NCBI RefSeq assembly: GCF_015680405.1
Contig: NZ_JADLJS010000036.1
Location: forward strand, 1-57,275
DNA length: 57,275 nt
Direction of reading: 5' to 3'
DNA from: Pseudomonas pudica
GTDB lineage: Bacteria; Pseudomonadota; Gammaproteobacteria; Pseudomonadales; Pseudomonadaceae
Of the stretch, positions 45,730-56,229 are shown in pieces. The notes under the pieces were generated by a model, which searched no databases, had not been told where the DNA came from, and saw nothing but the letters and a program-made list of their open reading frames with translations. The stretch's first letter is position 1. Each line of letters opens with the position of its first letter. A program made the position numbers and the translations under genes.

Positions 45730-45779
45730 GCGCCTGTGAGACCGAGCGCCGCCCGGGCAGCGCTCGATCTCCCAGGCGA
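45730..45779. repeat. Dispersed hairpin repeat, copy 2
   Basis: GCGCCTG (45730-45736) pairs with CAGGCG (45773-45778), enclosing CGAGCGC (45743-45749) and GCGCTCG (45760-45766). It is the same family as 22488-22570; flanking bases suggest it is in the opposite orientation. It lies between the pvdL promoter and the sigma factor promoter. Confidence 0.7.
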
Positions 45780-45857
45780 TGAAAACGCCCTGACATGCAC
45801 CCAGCCACCCTCACGCCTTAGAACTGAAATCACATGAAACCAATTACATTTCGCATT

Positions 45858-45872
45858 TGACAATCATTATCA
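45858..45872. promoter_or_regulatory. Fur box of the PfrI/PvdS sigma gene
   Basis: TGACAATCATTATCA matches 13 of the 14 defined positions of the 7-1-7 Fur consensus; the reverse strand reads TGATAATGATTGTCA. It is 81-95 bp upstream of the ATG, so iron-loaded Fur should block transcription of the sigma gene. Confidence 0.85.
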
Positions 45873-45952
45873 TTCTGAATAGCTTGTCGCCCGTCGTAGG
45901 AAGCTTCCCAAATTTGGGTGCGTCCTTTCCCCTCTGTGACAAGGTGATTTCC

Positions 45953-46483
45953 ATGGCGGAACAACTATCCACAAGTAAGTGCGATTCACCATTACTGCAG
46001 GCCTTCGTCGACAACCGCAGCATCCTGGTCAAGATCGCTGCCCGCATCACCGGCTGCCGGTCGCGCGCCGAAGATGTGGTGCAGGACGCCTTTTTCCGGC
46101 TCAGCGCCGCCCCGCAGATCACCTCGTCGTTCAAGGCGCAGCTGAGCTATCTGTTCCAGATCGTGCGCAACCTGGCCATCGACCACTATCGCAAGCAGGC
46201 GATGGAGTTGAAGTACTCCGGCAGCGAGGAGGAAGGCCTGAACGTGGTTGTGCAAAACGCCTCCCCCGAAGCCACCCACATCAACCTTGCCGCGCTGGAT
46301 GACATTGCCAAGGCGCTGAACGAACTGCCCCAGCGCACCCGCTATGCCTTCGAGATGTACCGCCTGCATGGCGTGCCGCAGAAGGACATTGCCAAGGAGC
46401 TGGGAGTGTCGCCGACACTGGTCAACTTCATGATCCGCGATGCGCTGGTGCATTGCCGCAAGACGGCCAGTCGGCAGGCCTGA
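45953..46483 (+). CDS. pfrI: Iron-starvation ECF sigma factor PfrI (PvdS orthologue)
   Basis: A 176-residue ECF sigma factor, the expected activator of pyoverdine genes. Region 2: RSRAEDVVQDAFFRL and LSYLFQIVRNLAIDHYRKQ; region 4: PQKDIAKELGVSPTLVNFMI with the helix-turn-helix. I chose ATG 45953 (MAEQLSTSKCDS) over upstream in-frame starts, which would run through the Fur box; AAGGTG lies about 6 nt before it. It is adjacent and divergent to pvdL, as in other fluorescent pseudomonads. A perfect palindrome follows as a probable terminator. The eight TAAAT/TAATT-N16-CGT promoters in the window are its likely targets. Confidence 0.93.
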   Translation: MAEQLSTSKCDSPLLQAFVDNRSILVKIAARITGCRSRAEDVVQDAFFRLSAAPQITSSFKAQLSYLFQIVRNLAIDHYRKQAMELKYSGSEEEGLNVVVQNASPEATHINLAALDDIAKALNELPQRTRYAFEMYRLHGVPQKDIAKELGVSPTLVNFMIRDALVHCRKTASRQA

Positions 46484-46497
46484 TCAGGCAGAGTCTG

Positions 46498-46525
46498 CTT
46501 CTTCGCGGGCGCGCCCGCGAAGAAG
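46498..46525. terminator. Perfect 28-nt palindrome between convergent genes
   Basis: cttcttcgcgggcg followed by its exact reverse complement, lying 14 nt after the pfrI stop and 11 nt from the end of the GNAT gene. It can fold on either transcript; there is no T-run, so it may be a REP half-unit that blocks both RNAs. Confidence 0.6.
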
Positions 46526-46536
46526 CCACCTCGATA

Positions 46537-47550
46537 TCAAGCCAGTTTGCAGCGATCGAAAAACCGCTCCCGCCCCAGAATCATCAACGCCGCACGCTTG
46601 TGCGGGAAGTCGAACTCCTTGTCGCAATGGAAGCACTGGTCGTGCATGTAGCCGATCATCTTGCCGTTGTCGGCACGCGGTTCGGCCACCACCCGCTGGG
46701 TGCGCGGGTCATCCAGGAACAGGTAGTGCACCAGCGCCGATAACCAGCTGGCCACCTTGTGCGGCCCGCGGTGGCTCTCTTCCCCTACCAGCATGTGGAT
46801 GCCACGGTCGTAGTCATTGGCCGGGTAGAACGGCGCAATGCGGTCTTCCTTGGCCCAATACGCTTCAAAGTAGGCAAACGGCTGGTCATCGAAGCAGCCG
46901 ATCAGCGTCAGGGCATGCGGGTCGGCCTCGAGCTTGCCCAGGTATTCGCGGTGCTGCGCCAGGGTGCCAGCCTCCTGCCAGAACGCCTCCACCCGTGGGT
47001 TGTTCTGCCAACGGTTGAAGCGCTCCAGGTCATGCTCGATTTCCAAGGTACGCAGCGATACCCAGCTGCCCAGGCGCGTATCGAAGCGCCGGTACACCTC
47101 GCCACGAGGCTTGGGCGCGCGGCGTGGGTGGCGCTTGCCGTTGCTGATCTGCATCTGCTGCGGGTAAGCCACGCTGGCTGATTCACCCAGCCATGGCTGC
47201 GGCAACTGCCAGAACAGCGCCCGCTCGCACAGGTATTGGCCAGGCTGCTCGCCGGCCAGCAGCAAGCCACTGGTCAATGCCTGGGGCAACGCCTCGGGCA
47301 GGTACCAGGCCAGGCGCTGGCAGGCGGTGTCGCGGGCCAGCAGCCAATAACAGGCGGCCCACAAGGCCTGATAGGGGCGCTCGGGGCACAGCCGCTCCAG
47401 GTGAACATGCAGGGAAGCGCCCACCTCCAGGCGCAACTGGATCAGCGGGCGGCCTTCGAGGGAAAGGCTCAGCCAGCTGTCGCCCTCCTCGGCACTGAGG
47501 CTGCGCCAGCGTGGCGCTGACCGGGGCTGCAAAGCGTTATCGAACGGCAT
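46537..47550 (-). CDS. Siderophore-type GNAT acyltransferase (AlcB/IucB/RhbD-like)
   Basis: A 337-residue protein. The last ~190 residues form the AlcB-type GNAT domain that acylates N-hydroxylated diamine or ornithine in siderophore synthesis (LEIEHDLERFNRWQNNPRVE, FYPANDYDRGIHMLVGEE, RVVAEPRADNGKMIGYM). The N-terminal part is the usual less-conserved extension. It has an iron-starvation promoter, so it belongs to the pyoverdine regulon. It could acetylate N5-hydroxyornithine, as PvdYII does; the hydroxylase pvdA is not in this window. Confidence 0.87.
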   Translation of the reverse strand: MPFDNALQPRSAPRWRSLSAEEGDSWLSLSLEGRPLIQLRLEVGASLHVHLERLCPERPYQALWAACYWLLARDTACQRLAWYLPEALPQALTSGLLLAGEQPGQYLCERALFWQLPQPWLGESASVAYPQQMQISNGKRHPRRAPKPRGEVYRRFDTRLGSWVSLRTLEIEHDLERFNRWQNNPRVEAFWQEAGTLAQHREYLGKLEADPHALTLIGCFDDQPFAYFEAYWAKEDRIAPFYPANDYDRGIHMLVGEESHRGPHKVASWLSALVHYLFLDDPRTQRVVAEPRADNGKMIGYMHDQCFHCDKEFDFPHKRAALMILGRERFFDRCKLA

Positions 47551-47592
47551 GGGCTTTACTCACGGCAATGAAGAAAAGGCTCACTGCTGTGA

Positions 47593-47616
47593 ACGTTGCC
47601 GCACCACGGGAATTTA
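47593..47616 (-). promoter_or_regulatory. Iron-starvation promoter of the GNAT gene
   Basis: On the minus strand: TAAAT (47616-47612), 16 bases, CGT (47595-47593), about 43 nt before the ATG. Its first three bases are also the TAA stop codon of the upstream solute-binding protein gene. Confidence 0.78.
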
Positions 47617-48423
47617 CTCGCGTGGGGCCGCCACCGTGATGCGGTAGGGCTCGAAGATGCGCGCCAGCTCGCCACTGTCGCGCAGGGCCCGCAGCAGCGC
47701 CGCGAACGACTGCTCGCCGATGGGCGCCCCCGGGCGCAACAAGGCGTAGTGATGGTAGACCTGGTCAATGCGTTGCGAGGGCACCAACCGCTCCCGGCTG
47801 GCCGGGTTGCGTGCCAGGAAATCGCTGAGGTAGGAACGCGTGACCAGAGCGATGTCGGCGCGCCCTGCCTGTACCATCAGCAGGTTGCTGTCGTGGGAGT
47901 AGGTCAGGGTCGCGTTGTAGGCGGTGCGCAGGTATTCAGGGTCGGAGTTGAAGCCGGCGAACGCATAGTGATAACCATTGAACAACGCCAGGCGCTTGCC
48001 GTTCAGGTCGTCGAAGTAATGCGGGTCACCGCCATTGGCTTGGCGAGCGACGAACACCTCGGCATCTTCCAGGCCCATGTCCACGGTCTTGTGGGGAATC
48101 TGCTGCCAGCCCCATTGCGGGTTCTCGAAAATGGCCATGTCGGTACGGCCTTGCTGGAAGTCGCCGAAACGCCGCTGAATGGACGTGGGTACCAGAACGA
48201 AACGGTAGTGCTGCTGCGCGCGGTTGAGCGCGTCGACCAACTGCGGCAGAAGACCGGTGTCGGCACCCTGCTCCGGGCGCACGGTGTAGGGCGGAAAATG
48301 CGCCGCGCCAATCTTCACTTCAACAGTACTTGCCGCCCATGCCGGCACCGCCAGCCAGAACACGGCCAGCAGCATCAGGGAAGACAGGGCCTTGAGGCCG
48401 GGCGCTGGAGTCAAGACGGACAC
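47614..48423 (-). CDS. Periplasmic family-3 solute-binding protein
   Basis: A 269-residue amino-acid-type ABC substrate-binding or bile-acid-type sensor protein. Signal peptide: LKALSSLMLLAVFWLAVPAW, cleaved near AA-ST. The mature part shows the family-3 pattern (VKIGAAHFPPYTVRP, GRTDMAIFENPQW, LNGKRLALFNGYHYAFAGF, GRADIALVTRSYLSDF). The start is uncertain: GTG 48423 has no good ribosome site, and an in-frame ATG 48 nt further in would still leave a signal sequence. No permease or ATPase gene is adjacent, so it may work with distant components. It ends inside the promoter of the GNAT gene. Confidence 0.85.
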   Translation of the reverse strand: MSVLTPAPGLKALSSLMLLAVFWLAVPAWAASTVEVKIGAAHFPPYTVRPEQGADTGLLPQLVDALNRAQQHYRFVLVPTSIQRRFGDFQQGRTDMAIFENPQWGWQQIPHKTVDMGLEDAEVFVARQANGGDPHYFDDLNGKRLALFNGYHYAFAGFNSDPEYLRTAYNATLTYSHDSNLLMVQAGRADIALVTRSYLSDFLARNPASRERLVPSQRIDQVYHHYALLRPGAPIGEQSFAALLRALRDSGELARIFEPYRITVAAPRE

Positions 48424-48586
48424 TCATCACGGTTCATGCCTGGGTTCGCCTAAGCTAGGCGTTTTCGGGGCCGGGCACAACTGCCGGTTAATGGCCCTTT
48501 GCGCCAAAGCTGCGGGCAAATTGCCAGGGGGTGCCGGATGCCCTGAGTTTGGCTACGCTCTAGCAGGATCTGCAAGGGAGCCTGAT

Positions 48587-49138
48587 ATGGGCCACTGGTT
48601 GGTGATCGACCTGGAAGCCACCACCGACGATGGTGGGTGGCCGGTCACAGAGATGGAAGTCATTGAAATCGGCGCAAGCCTGGTTACCCGCGACGGCCGC
48701 GAGGTCGACCACTTCCAGCGCTTCGTGAAGCCCCGACGGCGGCCGCAGCTGACCCCATTCTGCCGTGAACTGACCCACATCAGCCAGGCCAGCGTGGACA
48801 GTGCCGCGCCGTTCCGCGAGGTGTGGGCAAGCTTCGAGCACTGGCTCGGGCACCACCGCGGGCAGCTTCAGGCCTGGGTCAGCTGGGGCGACTACGACCG
48901 CCAGCAGTTGCACCAGGAGTGGCAGCAGCATGGGCTGGACAGCATGCTGCGGACCCTGCCGCACATCAACCTCAAGCAACGCTTCGCCAAGGCCCGCCAC
49001 CTGCAGCGCCCTGCCGGGCTCAATGGTGCACTGCAGCTGGCCGGCATGCACTTTTGCGGGCAGCAGCACCGGGCCCTGGAAGATGCGCGCAATACTGCGC
49101 GGCTGCTGCCGTTGAGCCTGCCGGTGGACGCTACCTGA
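48587..49138 (+). CDS. DEDDh-type 3'-5' exonuclease
   Basis: A 183-residue RNase T / ERI-1-like exonuclease. Exo I has the Asp and Glu in LVIDLEATTDDGG; Exo II has the Asp in WVSWGDYDRQQL; Exo III has His and Asp in QHRALEDARNTARLL. The ELTHISQASVD segment is common in this group (KapD, ExoX/ERI-like). I chose ATG 48587 because AAGGGAG ends 6 nt before it and the first strand begins at once. It is probably cytoplasmic RNA or DNA 3'-end trimming; the substrate is unknown. ppnP follows 76 nt later on the same strand. Confidence 0.88.
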   Translation: MGHWLVIDLEATTDDGGWPVTEMEVIEIGASLVTRDGREVDHFQRFVKPRRRPQLTPFCRELTHISQASVDSAAPFREVWASFEHWLGHHRGQLQAWVSWGDYDRQQLHQEWQQHGLDSMLRTLPHINLKQRFAKARHLQRPAGLNGALQLAGMHFCGQQHRALEDARNTARLLPLSLPVDAT

Positions 49139-49214
49139 AAGCAGATGACGGGGCCCGTGGCCTTGGGCATACTGGCCAGCCCTTTTTCCTCCCCCCCCTT
49201 TTCAGGAGTCGCCC

Positions 49215-49499
49215 ATGTTCCAGGTCAACGAGTACTTCAACGGCACCGTCAAGTCGATCGCATTCGCGGGCGAAGAAGGCCCGGCCACTGTCGGCGTGAT
49301 GGCCCCGGGCGAATACGAGTTCGGCACTGCCAAGCGCGAGATCATGCACGTGGTTTCGGGTGCGCTGACCGTGAAGCTGCCAGGTAGCGACAACTGGGAA
49401 ACCTTCAAGGCGGGCGACAAGTTCAACGTGCCGGCTGACAGCAAGTTCCAGCTGCAGGTGAAGGTGGATACCGCTTACCTGTGCGAGTACCGCGACTAA
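49215..49499 (+). CDS. ppnP: Pyrimidine/purine nucleoside phosphorylase
   Basis: PpnP (YaiE/DUF1255) family cupin of 94 residues, the usual length, which phosphorolyses several nucleosides to free base and ribose-1-phosphate. The family pattern is evident: EYFNGTVKSIAF, TVGVMAPGEYEFGTAKREIM, and KFNVPADSKFQLQV. AGGAG lies 6 nt before the ATG. It is cytoplasmic; together with the nearby exonuclease it could salvage nucleosides. Confidence 0.95.
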   Translation: MFQVNEYFNGTVKSIAFAGEEGPATVGVMAPGEYEFGTAKREIMHVVSGALTVKLPGSDNWETFKAGDKFNVPADSKFQLQVKVDTAYLCEYRD

Positions 49500-49519
49500 G
49501 CATCAGCCTGGTCCGGCCT

Positions 49520-49604
49520 CTCGCGGGTAAACCCGCCCCCACAGGTACTGTACGGCTTTCTGAGCTCCAGTGAGCCGGTGGGAGCGGGTTCACCCGCGAA
49601 GAAC
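49520..49604. repeat. Inverted pair of short REP elements
   Basis: Left copy 49520-49546 (tcgcgggtaaacccgccccc...) and right copy 49576-49604 (cggtgggagcgggttcaccc...). It ends just before the stop codon of the convergent hydrolase gene. Confidence 0.78.
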
Positions 49605-49610
49605 CCAGCA

Positions 49611-50303
49611 CTATCGGGACAGGAATGCCGCAACCTTCTCAGCCGCCGCCTGCAAATGCTGCTCATGGCTGAACCCCGAGGCCTTCAGCGGCTTCAGGTC
49701 ATGGTCCCCTGCCAACAGCCAGCTCACTTCGATCGCCGGCGATAACGCATACCCTGCCACCGCCTCGCGGTTACCCAGCGCATCTCGCTCACCCTGCACG
49801 ATCAACGTCGGCGTCTTCAATTCGGCCAGGTGCTCGACCCGTGGCTTCTCCGGCTTGCCCACCGCATAGAACGGATAGCCCAGGCACACCAATGCATCCG
49901 CCCCCAGCTCATCGGCCAGCAGGCTGGCCATGCGCCCGCCCATGGACTTGCCACCCACCGCCAGCTTGCCCGCGACCAAAGGTCGCACCTGCCGGTACAC
50001 CTCGCGCCAGCATTCCAGCAATACCTTCTGCGGGTTCGGCGGCCGCTTGCCGCCGGTAACCCTGCGTTCGGCCATGTACGGGAATTCGAAGCGCACTACC
50101 GCCACCCCAAGCGCCGCAAGCCTTTGCGCCATTTCGTCCATGAACCCGCTGTCCATCGGCGCACCTGCGCCATGCGCCAGGATCAGGCAGCCCCTGTAGC
50201 CGTCCTTGCCCCGAACGTGCGGGGGATTGCAGCGCAAGCCTGGGACATTTCCGACCTTCGCCCATTGATCCCCGTCAATACCGGCACATTGCCCATTAAT
50301 CAT
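49611..50303 (-). CDS. Alpha/beta hydrolase, KANL3/Tex30 family
   Basis: A 230-residue hydrolase with LILAHGAGAPMDSGFM near residue 40 (oxyanion region), the nucleophile elbow VGGKSMGGRMAS, a late IVQGERDALG with the acid, and a C-terminal AGDHDLKPLKASG with the His. ATG 50303 has GAGG about 5 nt upstream; the earlier in-frame ATG at 50363 would overlap the region just before ccoN. The gene's first codons contain the Anr box of the divergent ccoN operon. Substrate unknown. Confidence 0.88.
   Translation of the reverse strand: MINGQCAGIDGDQWAKVGNVPGLRCNPPHVRGKDGYRGCLILAHGAGAPMDSGFMDEMAQRLAALGVAVVRFEFPYMAERRVTGGKRPPNPQKVLLECWREVYRQVRPLVAGKLAVGGKSMGGRMASLLADELGADALVCLGYPFYAVGKPEKPRVEHLAELKTPTLIVQGERDALGNREAVAGYALSPAIEVSWLLAGDHDLKPLKASGFSHEQHLQAAAEKVAAFLSR
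50265..50278 (+). promoter_or_regulatory. Anr (FNR-type) box of the first ccoNOQP operon
   Basis: TTGAT CCCC GTCAA matches 9 of 10 bases of TTGAT-N4-ATCAA. Centred 82 nt upstream of the ccoN ATG and lying inside the start of the divergent hydrolase gene. Low oxygen should induce this oxidase operon, as known for cco2 of P. aeruginosa. Confidence 0.7.
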
Positions 50304-50353
50304 GCTTGCCTCGCTGTAAAGCCTGCCAAATAACCGTGGATGGGAACCCATAC

Positions 50354-51778
<1,425 letters not shown>

Positions 51779-51791
51779 GGAGACCTGCCTG

Positions 51792-52400
51792 ATGAAACAT
51801 GAAGTCATCGAGAAAAACGTCGGCCTGCTGGCCCTGCTGATGGTATTTGCCGTCAGTATCGGCGGCCTGACCCAGATCGTCCCGCTGTTCTTCCAGGACG
51901 TCACCAACAAGCCGGTGGAGGGCATGAAGCCCTACACCGCGCTGCAACTGGAAGGCCGCGATATCTACATCCGCGAAGGCTGCGTGGGCTGCCATTCGCA
52001 GATGATCCGCCCGTTCCGTGCCGAAACCGAGCGCTATGGCCACTACTCGGTGGCAGGTGAAAGCGTATGGGACCACCCGTTCCTGTGGGGTTCCAAGCGC
52101 ACCGGGCCGGACCTGGCCCGGGTCGGTGGCCGCTACTCGGACGACTGGCACCGTGCGCACCTGTACAACCCGCGCAACGTGGTACCGGAATCGAAGATGC
52201 CGTCGTACCCATGGCTGGTCGCCCAGCAGGTCGACAACAGCCATACCGACACCAAGATGCGCACCCTGCGCACCTTGGGCGTGCCGTACACCGACGATGA
52301 CATCGCCGGGGCCCGCGACGCGGTCAAGGGCAAGACCGAAATGGACGCCCTGGTCGCCTACCTGCAGGTGCTCGGCACCGCGATCAAGAACAAGAGGTGA
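51792..52400 (+). CDS. ccoO: cbb3 oxidase mono-haem subunit CcoO (copy A)
   Basis: A membrane-anchored cytochrome c subunit of 202 residues: N-terminal TM (LLALLMVFAVSIGGLTQIVP), haem motif CVGCH in REGCVGCHSQMIRPF, and the conserved VWDHPFLWGSKRTGPDLARV. Axial Met is likely in ESKMPSYPWL. It passes electrons from CcoP to CcoN. It starts 14 nt after the ccoN stop. Confidence 0.96.
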   Translation: MKHEVIEKNVGLLALLMVFAVSIGGLTQIVPLFFQDVTNKPVEGMKPYTALQLEGRDIYIREGCVGCHSQMIRPFRAETERYGHYSVAGESVWDHPFLWGSKRTGPDLARVGGRYSDDWHRAHLYNPRNVVPESKMPSYPWLVAQQVDNSHTDTKMRTLRTLGVPYTDDDIAGARDAVKGKTEMDALVAYLQVLGTAIKNKR

Positions 52401-52405
52401 ATGCG

Positions 52406-52600
52406 ATGGGAATGGACATCGGCATGATCCGCGGCCTGGGCACCCTTGTGGTGATGATCGCCTTCATCGGCCTCACCCTGTGGGTATTCAATCGCCGCCG
52501 CGACCGTGATTTCGCCGAAGCGCGCCTGCTGCCCTTCGTCGACGACCGCCTGCCCTCTGCCGGACAGGAACCTGCTGCAAAAAGGAGTAACGGGCAATGA
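52406..52600 (+). CDS. ccoQ: cbb3 oxidase small subunit CcoQ (copy A)
   Basis: A 64-residue single-TM protein (IRGLGTLVVMIAFIGLTLWV, then FNRRR) that stabilises the cbb3 complex. I chose ATG 52406, with AGAGG 8 nt before it, over the GTG at 52397 that overlaps the ccoO stop; ATG 52412 is also possible and corresponds to the start used by copy B. The stop overlaps ccoP (ATGA). Confidence 0.88.
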   Translation: MGMDIGMIRGLGTLVVMIAFIGLTLWVFNRRRDRDFAEARLLPFVDDRLPSAGQEPAAKRSNGQ

Positions 52601-53538
52601 CCACCTTCTGGAGTACGTACATCTGCGTACTGACCATCGGTAGCCTGATTGGCCTGACCTGGCTGCTGCTCGCCACCCGCAAGGGCCAGAGCAGCAACAC
52701 CACCGACCAGACCATGGGCCACAGCTTCGACGGCATCGAGGAATACGACAACCCGCTGCCCAAGTGGTGGTTCTGGCTGTTCGTCGGCACCCTGGTGTTC
52801 TCGGTCGGCTACCTGATCCTCTACCCCGGCCTGGGCAACTGGAAGGGCATCCTGCCGGGCTATGAAAATGGCTGGACCGGCGCCAACGAATGGCAGAAGG
52901 AGATGGAAAAGGCTGACGCAAGATTCGGCCCGATCTTCGCCAAGTACGCCGCCATGCCCGTGGAAGAAGTGGCCAAGGATCCGCAGGCACTGAAGATGGG
53001 CAGCCGCCTGTTCGCCTCCAACTGCTCGGTGTGCCATGGCTCGGATGCCAAGGGTGCCTATGGCTTCCCCAACCTCACCGACAAGGACTGGCGCTGGGGC
53101 GGCGAGGCGGAAACCATCAAGGCGTCGATCATGAACGGTCGTCACGGCGTGATGCCAGCCTGGGCCGAAGTGATCGGCGAGCAGGGTGTAGCGGATGTGG
53201 CCGCGTTCGTGCTCACCAACCTCGATGGCCGCCCCCTGCCGGAAGGGGTCAAGGCCGACGCCGCCAAGGGCAAGGAAATCTTCGCCGGCAATTGCGTGGC
53301 CTGCCACGGGCCTGAAGGCAAGGGCACCCCGGCCATGGGCGCGCCAGACCTGACCCACCCGCAGGCGTTCATCTACGGTTCGAGCTTTGCCCAGCTGCAG
53401 CAGACCATTCGCTATGGTCGCCAGGGTCAGATGCCGGCGCAGGCGGAGATCCAGGGCAACGACAAGGTGCACCTGCTGGCGGCGTACGTGTATAGCCTGT
53501 CGCAGGATCAAGCTTCGCCAGACCTGACTGCCAAGTAG
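52597..53538 (+). CDS. ccoP: cbb3 oxidase di-haem subunit CcoP (copy A)
   Basis: A 313-residue subunit with two N-terminal TMs and two cytochrome c domains (CSVCH and CVACH motifs). It accepts electrons from soluble cytochrome c. Compared with copy B it lacks about twelve residues after LPGYEN in the loop before the first haem domain. ATGA overlap with ccoQ. Confidence 0.96.
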   Translation: MTTFWSTYICVLTIGSLIGLTWLLLATRKGQSSNTTDQTMGHSFDGIEEYDNPLPKWWFWLFVGTLVFSVGYLILYPGLGNWKGILPGYENGWTGANEWQKEMEKADARFGPIFAKYAAMPVEEVAKDPQALKMGSRLFASNCSVCHGSDAKGAYGFPNLTDKDWRWGGEAETIKASIMNGRHGVMPAWAEVIGEQGVADVAAFVLTNLDGRPLPEGVKADAAKGKEIFAGNCVACHGPEGKGTPAMGAPDLTHPQAFIYGSSFAQLQQTIRYGRQGQMPAQAEIQGNDKVHLLAAYVYSLSQDQASPDLTAK

Positions 53539-53544
53539 CACCCA

Positions 53545-53626
53545 TTCGCGGGCTCGCCCGCTCCCACAGGTTAACCACAGATTTCAAGTATTGTGGTGAA
53601 CCTGTGGGAGCGGGCAAGCCCGCGAA
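53545..53626. repeat. Long inverted REP pair between the two cco operons
   Basis: Arms of about 35 bases (ttcgcgggctcgcccgctcc... with its complement ending cccgcgaa), small loop. Probably acts as the 3' structure of operon A. The rest of the gap to 53981 holds the palindrome at 53802 and no gene that I can support. Confidence 0.85.
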
Positions 53627-53801
53627 GGGCTGCAAAGCAGCCCCTCTCCCCGCTCTACCCCTCCTTGCACCCCCTCCGAACAGAACTAAGCTTGTTGCCT
53701 CAGTGGGCCTCGCTCCGAAAGGACCGAAGCAGACGCGGCGCGTAGCCTGTCGCCGTCCCGATAAAAAGCTTGACCGATCGATCAGAAAAAGGCGAAAAAC
53801 G

Positions 53802-53830
53802 GTACACATTACAAATATTTATTTGTGTAC
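53802..53830. promoter_or_regulatory. AT-rich palindrome at the operon B promoter
   Basis: The core ACAAATA-TT-TATTTGT (53811-53826) is a perfect dyad, with outer GTACAC (53802-53807) and GTGTAC (53825-53830). A -10-like TACAAT (53828-53833) overlaps its right end, so a bound protein would cover the promoter. It lies about 150 bp before ccoN copy B. Confidence 0.5.
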
Positions 53831-53981
53831 AATCGCCAAGACCCGATTACTGCGGGACATCAGTGAACGGGCTCGGGCACGGGTCGGCGTACCAAAGTTG
53901 CGTTGCGGTAACCTCGGTGGTTATCAATACTGGCGCCGATTTTTCGACCAACAAGAACATCAAAACCGTGGAACCTTAGCA

Positions 53982-55423
<1,442 letters not shown>

Positions 55424-55424
<1 letters not shown>

Positions 55425-56032
55425 TGAAGCATGAAGCCGTCGAGAAGAACATAGGCCTGCTGGCCTTCTTCATGGTCATCGCCGTGAGCGTCGGTGGCCT
55501 GACCCAGATCGTCCCGCTGTTTTTCCAGGACGTCACCAACAAACCCGTGGAAGGCATGAAGCCGCGCACCGCGCTGGAACTTGAAGGCCGCGATATCTAC
55601 ATCCGCGAAGGCTGCGTGGGCTGCCACTCGCAGATGATCCGCCCGTTCCGTGCCGAAACCGAACGCTACGGCCATTACTCGGTGGCCGGCGAGAGCGTGT
55701 GGGACCACCCGTTCCTGTGGGGTTCCAAGCGCACCGGGCCGGACCTGGCGCGGGTCGGTGGCCGCTACTCCGATGACTGGCACCGTGCGCACCTGTACAA
55801 CCCGCGCAACGTCGTACCGGAATCGAAGATGCCGTCGTACCCGTGGCTGGTCGAGAACAAGCTCGACGGCAAGGACACCGCGAAGAAGATGGAAGTGCTG
55901 CGCACCCTCGGCGTGCCGTACACCGACGCCGACATCGCCGGGGCCCGCGACGCGGTCAAGGGCAAGACCGAAATGGACGCCATCGTCGCGTACCTGCAGG
56001 GTCTTGGCACCATCATCAAGAGCAAACGGTGA
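55424..56032 (+). CDS. ccoO: cbb3 oxidase mono-haem subunit CcoO (copy B)
   Basis: 202 residues, same length as copy A, with the N-terminal TM, REGCVGCHSQMIRPF haem motif and SVWDHPFLWGSKRTGPD block. It differs from copy A mainly around residues 140-155 (VENKLDGKDTAKKMEV). TGATG coupling with ccoN. Confidence 0.96.
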
Positions 56033-56037
56033 CGCTG

Positions 56038-56229
56038 ATGGATATCGGGATGATTCGCGGCCTGGGCACCGTCGTGGTGATGGTGGCCTTCGTGGGCCTG
56101 GCGCTGTGGGTATTCAACCCCCGGCGCAAGAAGGACTTCGACGAAGCGACCCAACTGCCCTTCGCGGATGACCCCGAAGCCAGCCGGCACGTCGAGCAAG
56201 CAAAAGCTTCTGGGAGCAAAAAACAATGA
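56038..56229 (+). CDS. ccoQ: cbb3 oxidase small subunit CcoQ (copy B)
   Basis: 63 residues: one TM (GLGTVVVMVAFVGLALWVFN) and a charged tail ending KKQ. It starts 5 nt after ccoO and overlaps ccoP by 4 nt (ATGA). Confidence 0.9.
   Translation: MDIGMIRGLGTVVVMVAFVGLALWVFNPRRKKDFDEATQLPFADDPEASRHVEQAKASGSKKQ

Noticed and set aside
45857..45952. N-terminal extension of the PfrI sigma factor from an upstream in-frame ATG
   Set aside because: The extension would begin in the Fur box and is not sigma-like; ATG 45953 has a ribosome site.
53770..53785. TTGACCGATCGATCAG considered as an Anr box for ccoN copy B
   Set aside because: The half-sites are two bases too far apart and both have mismatches.
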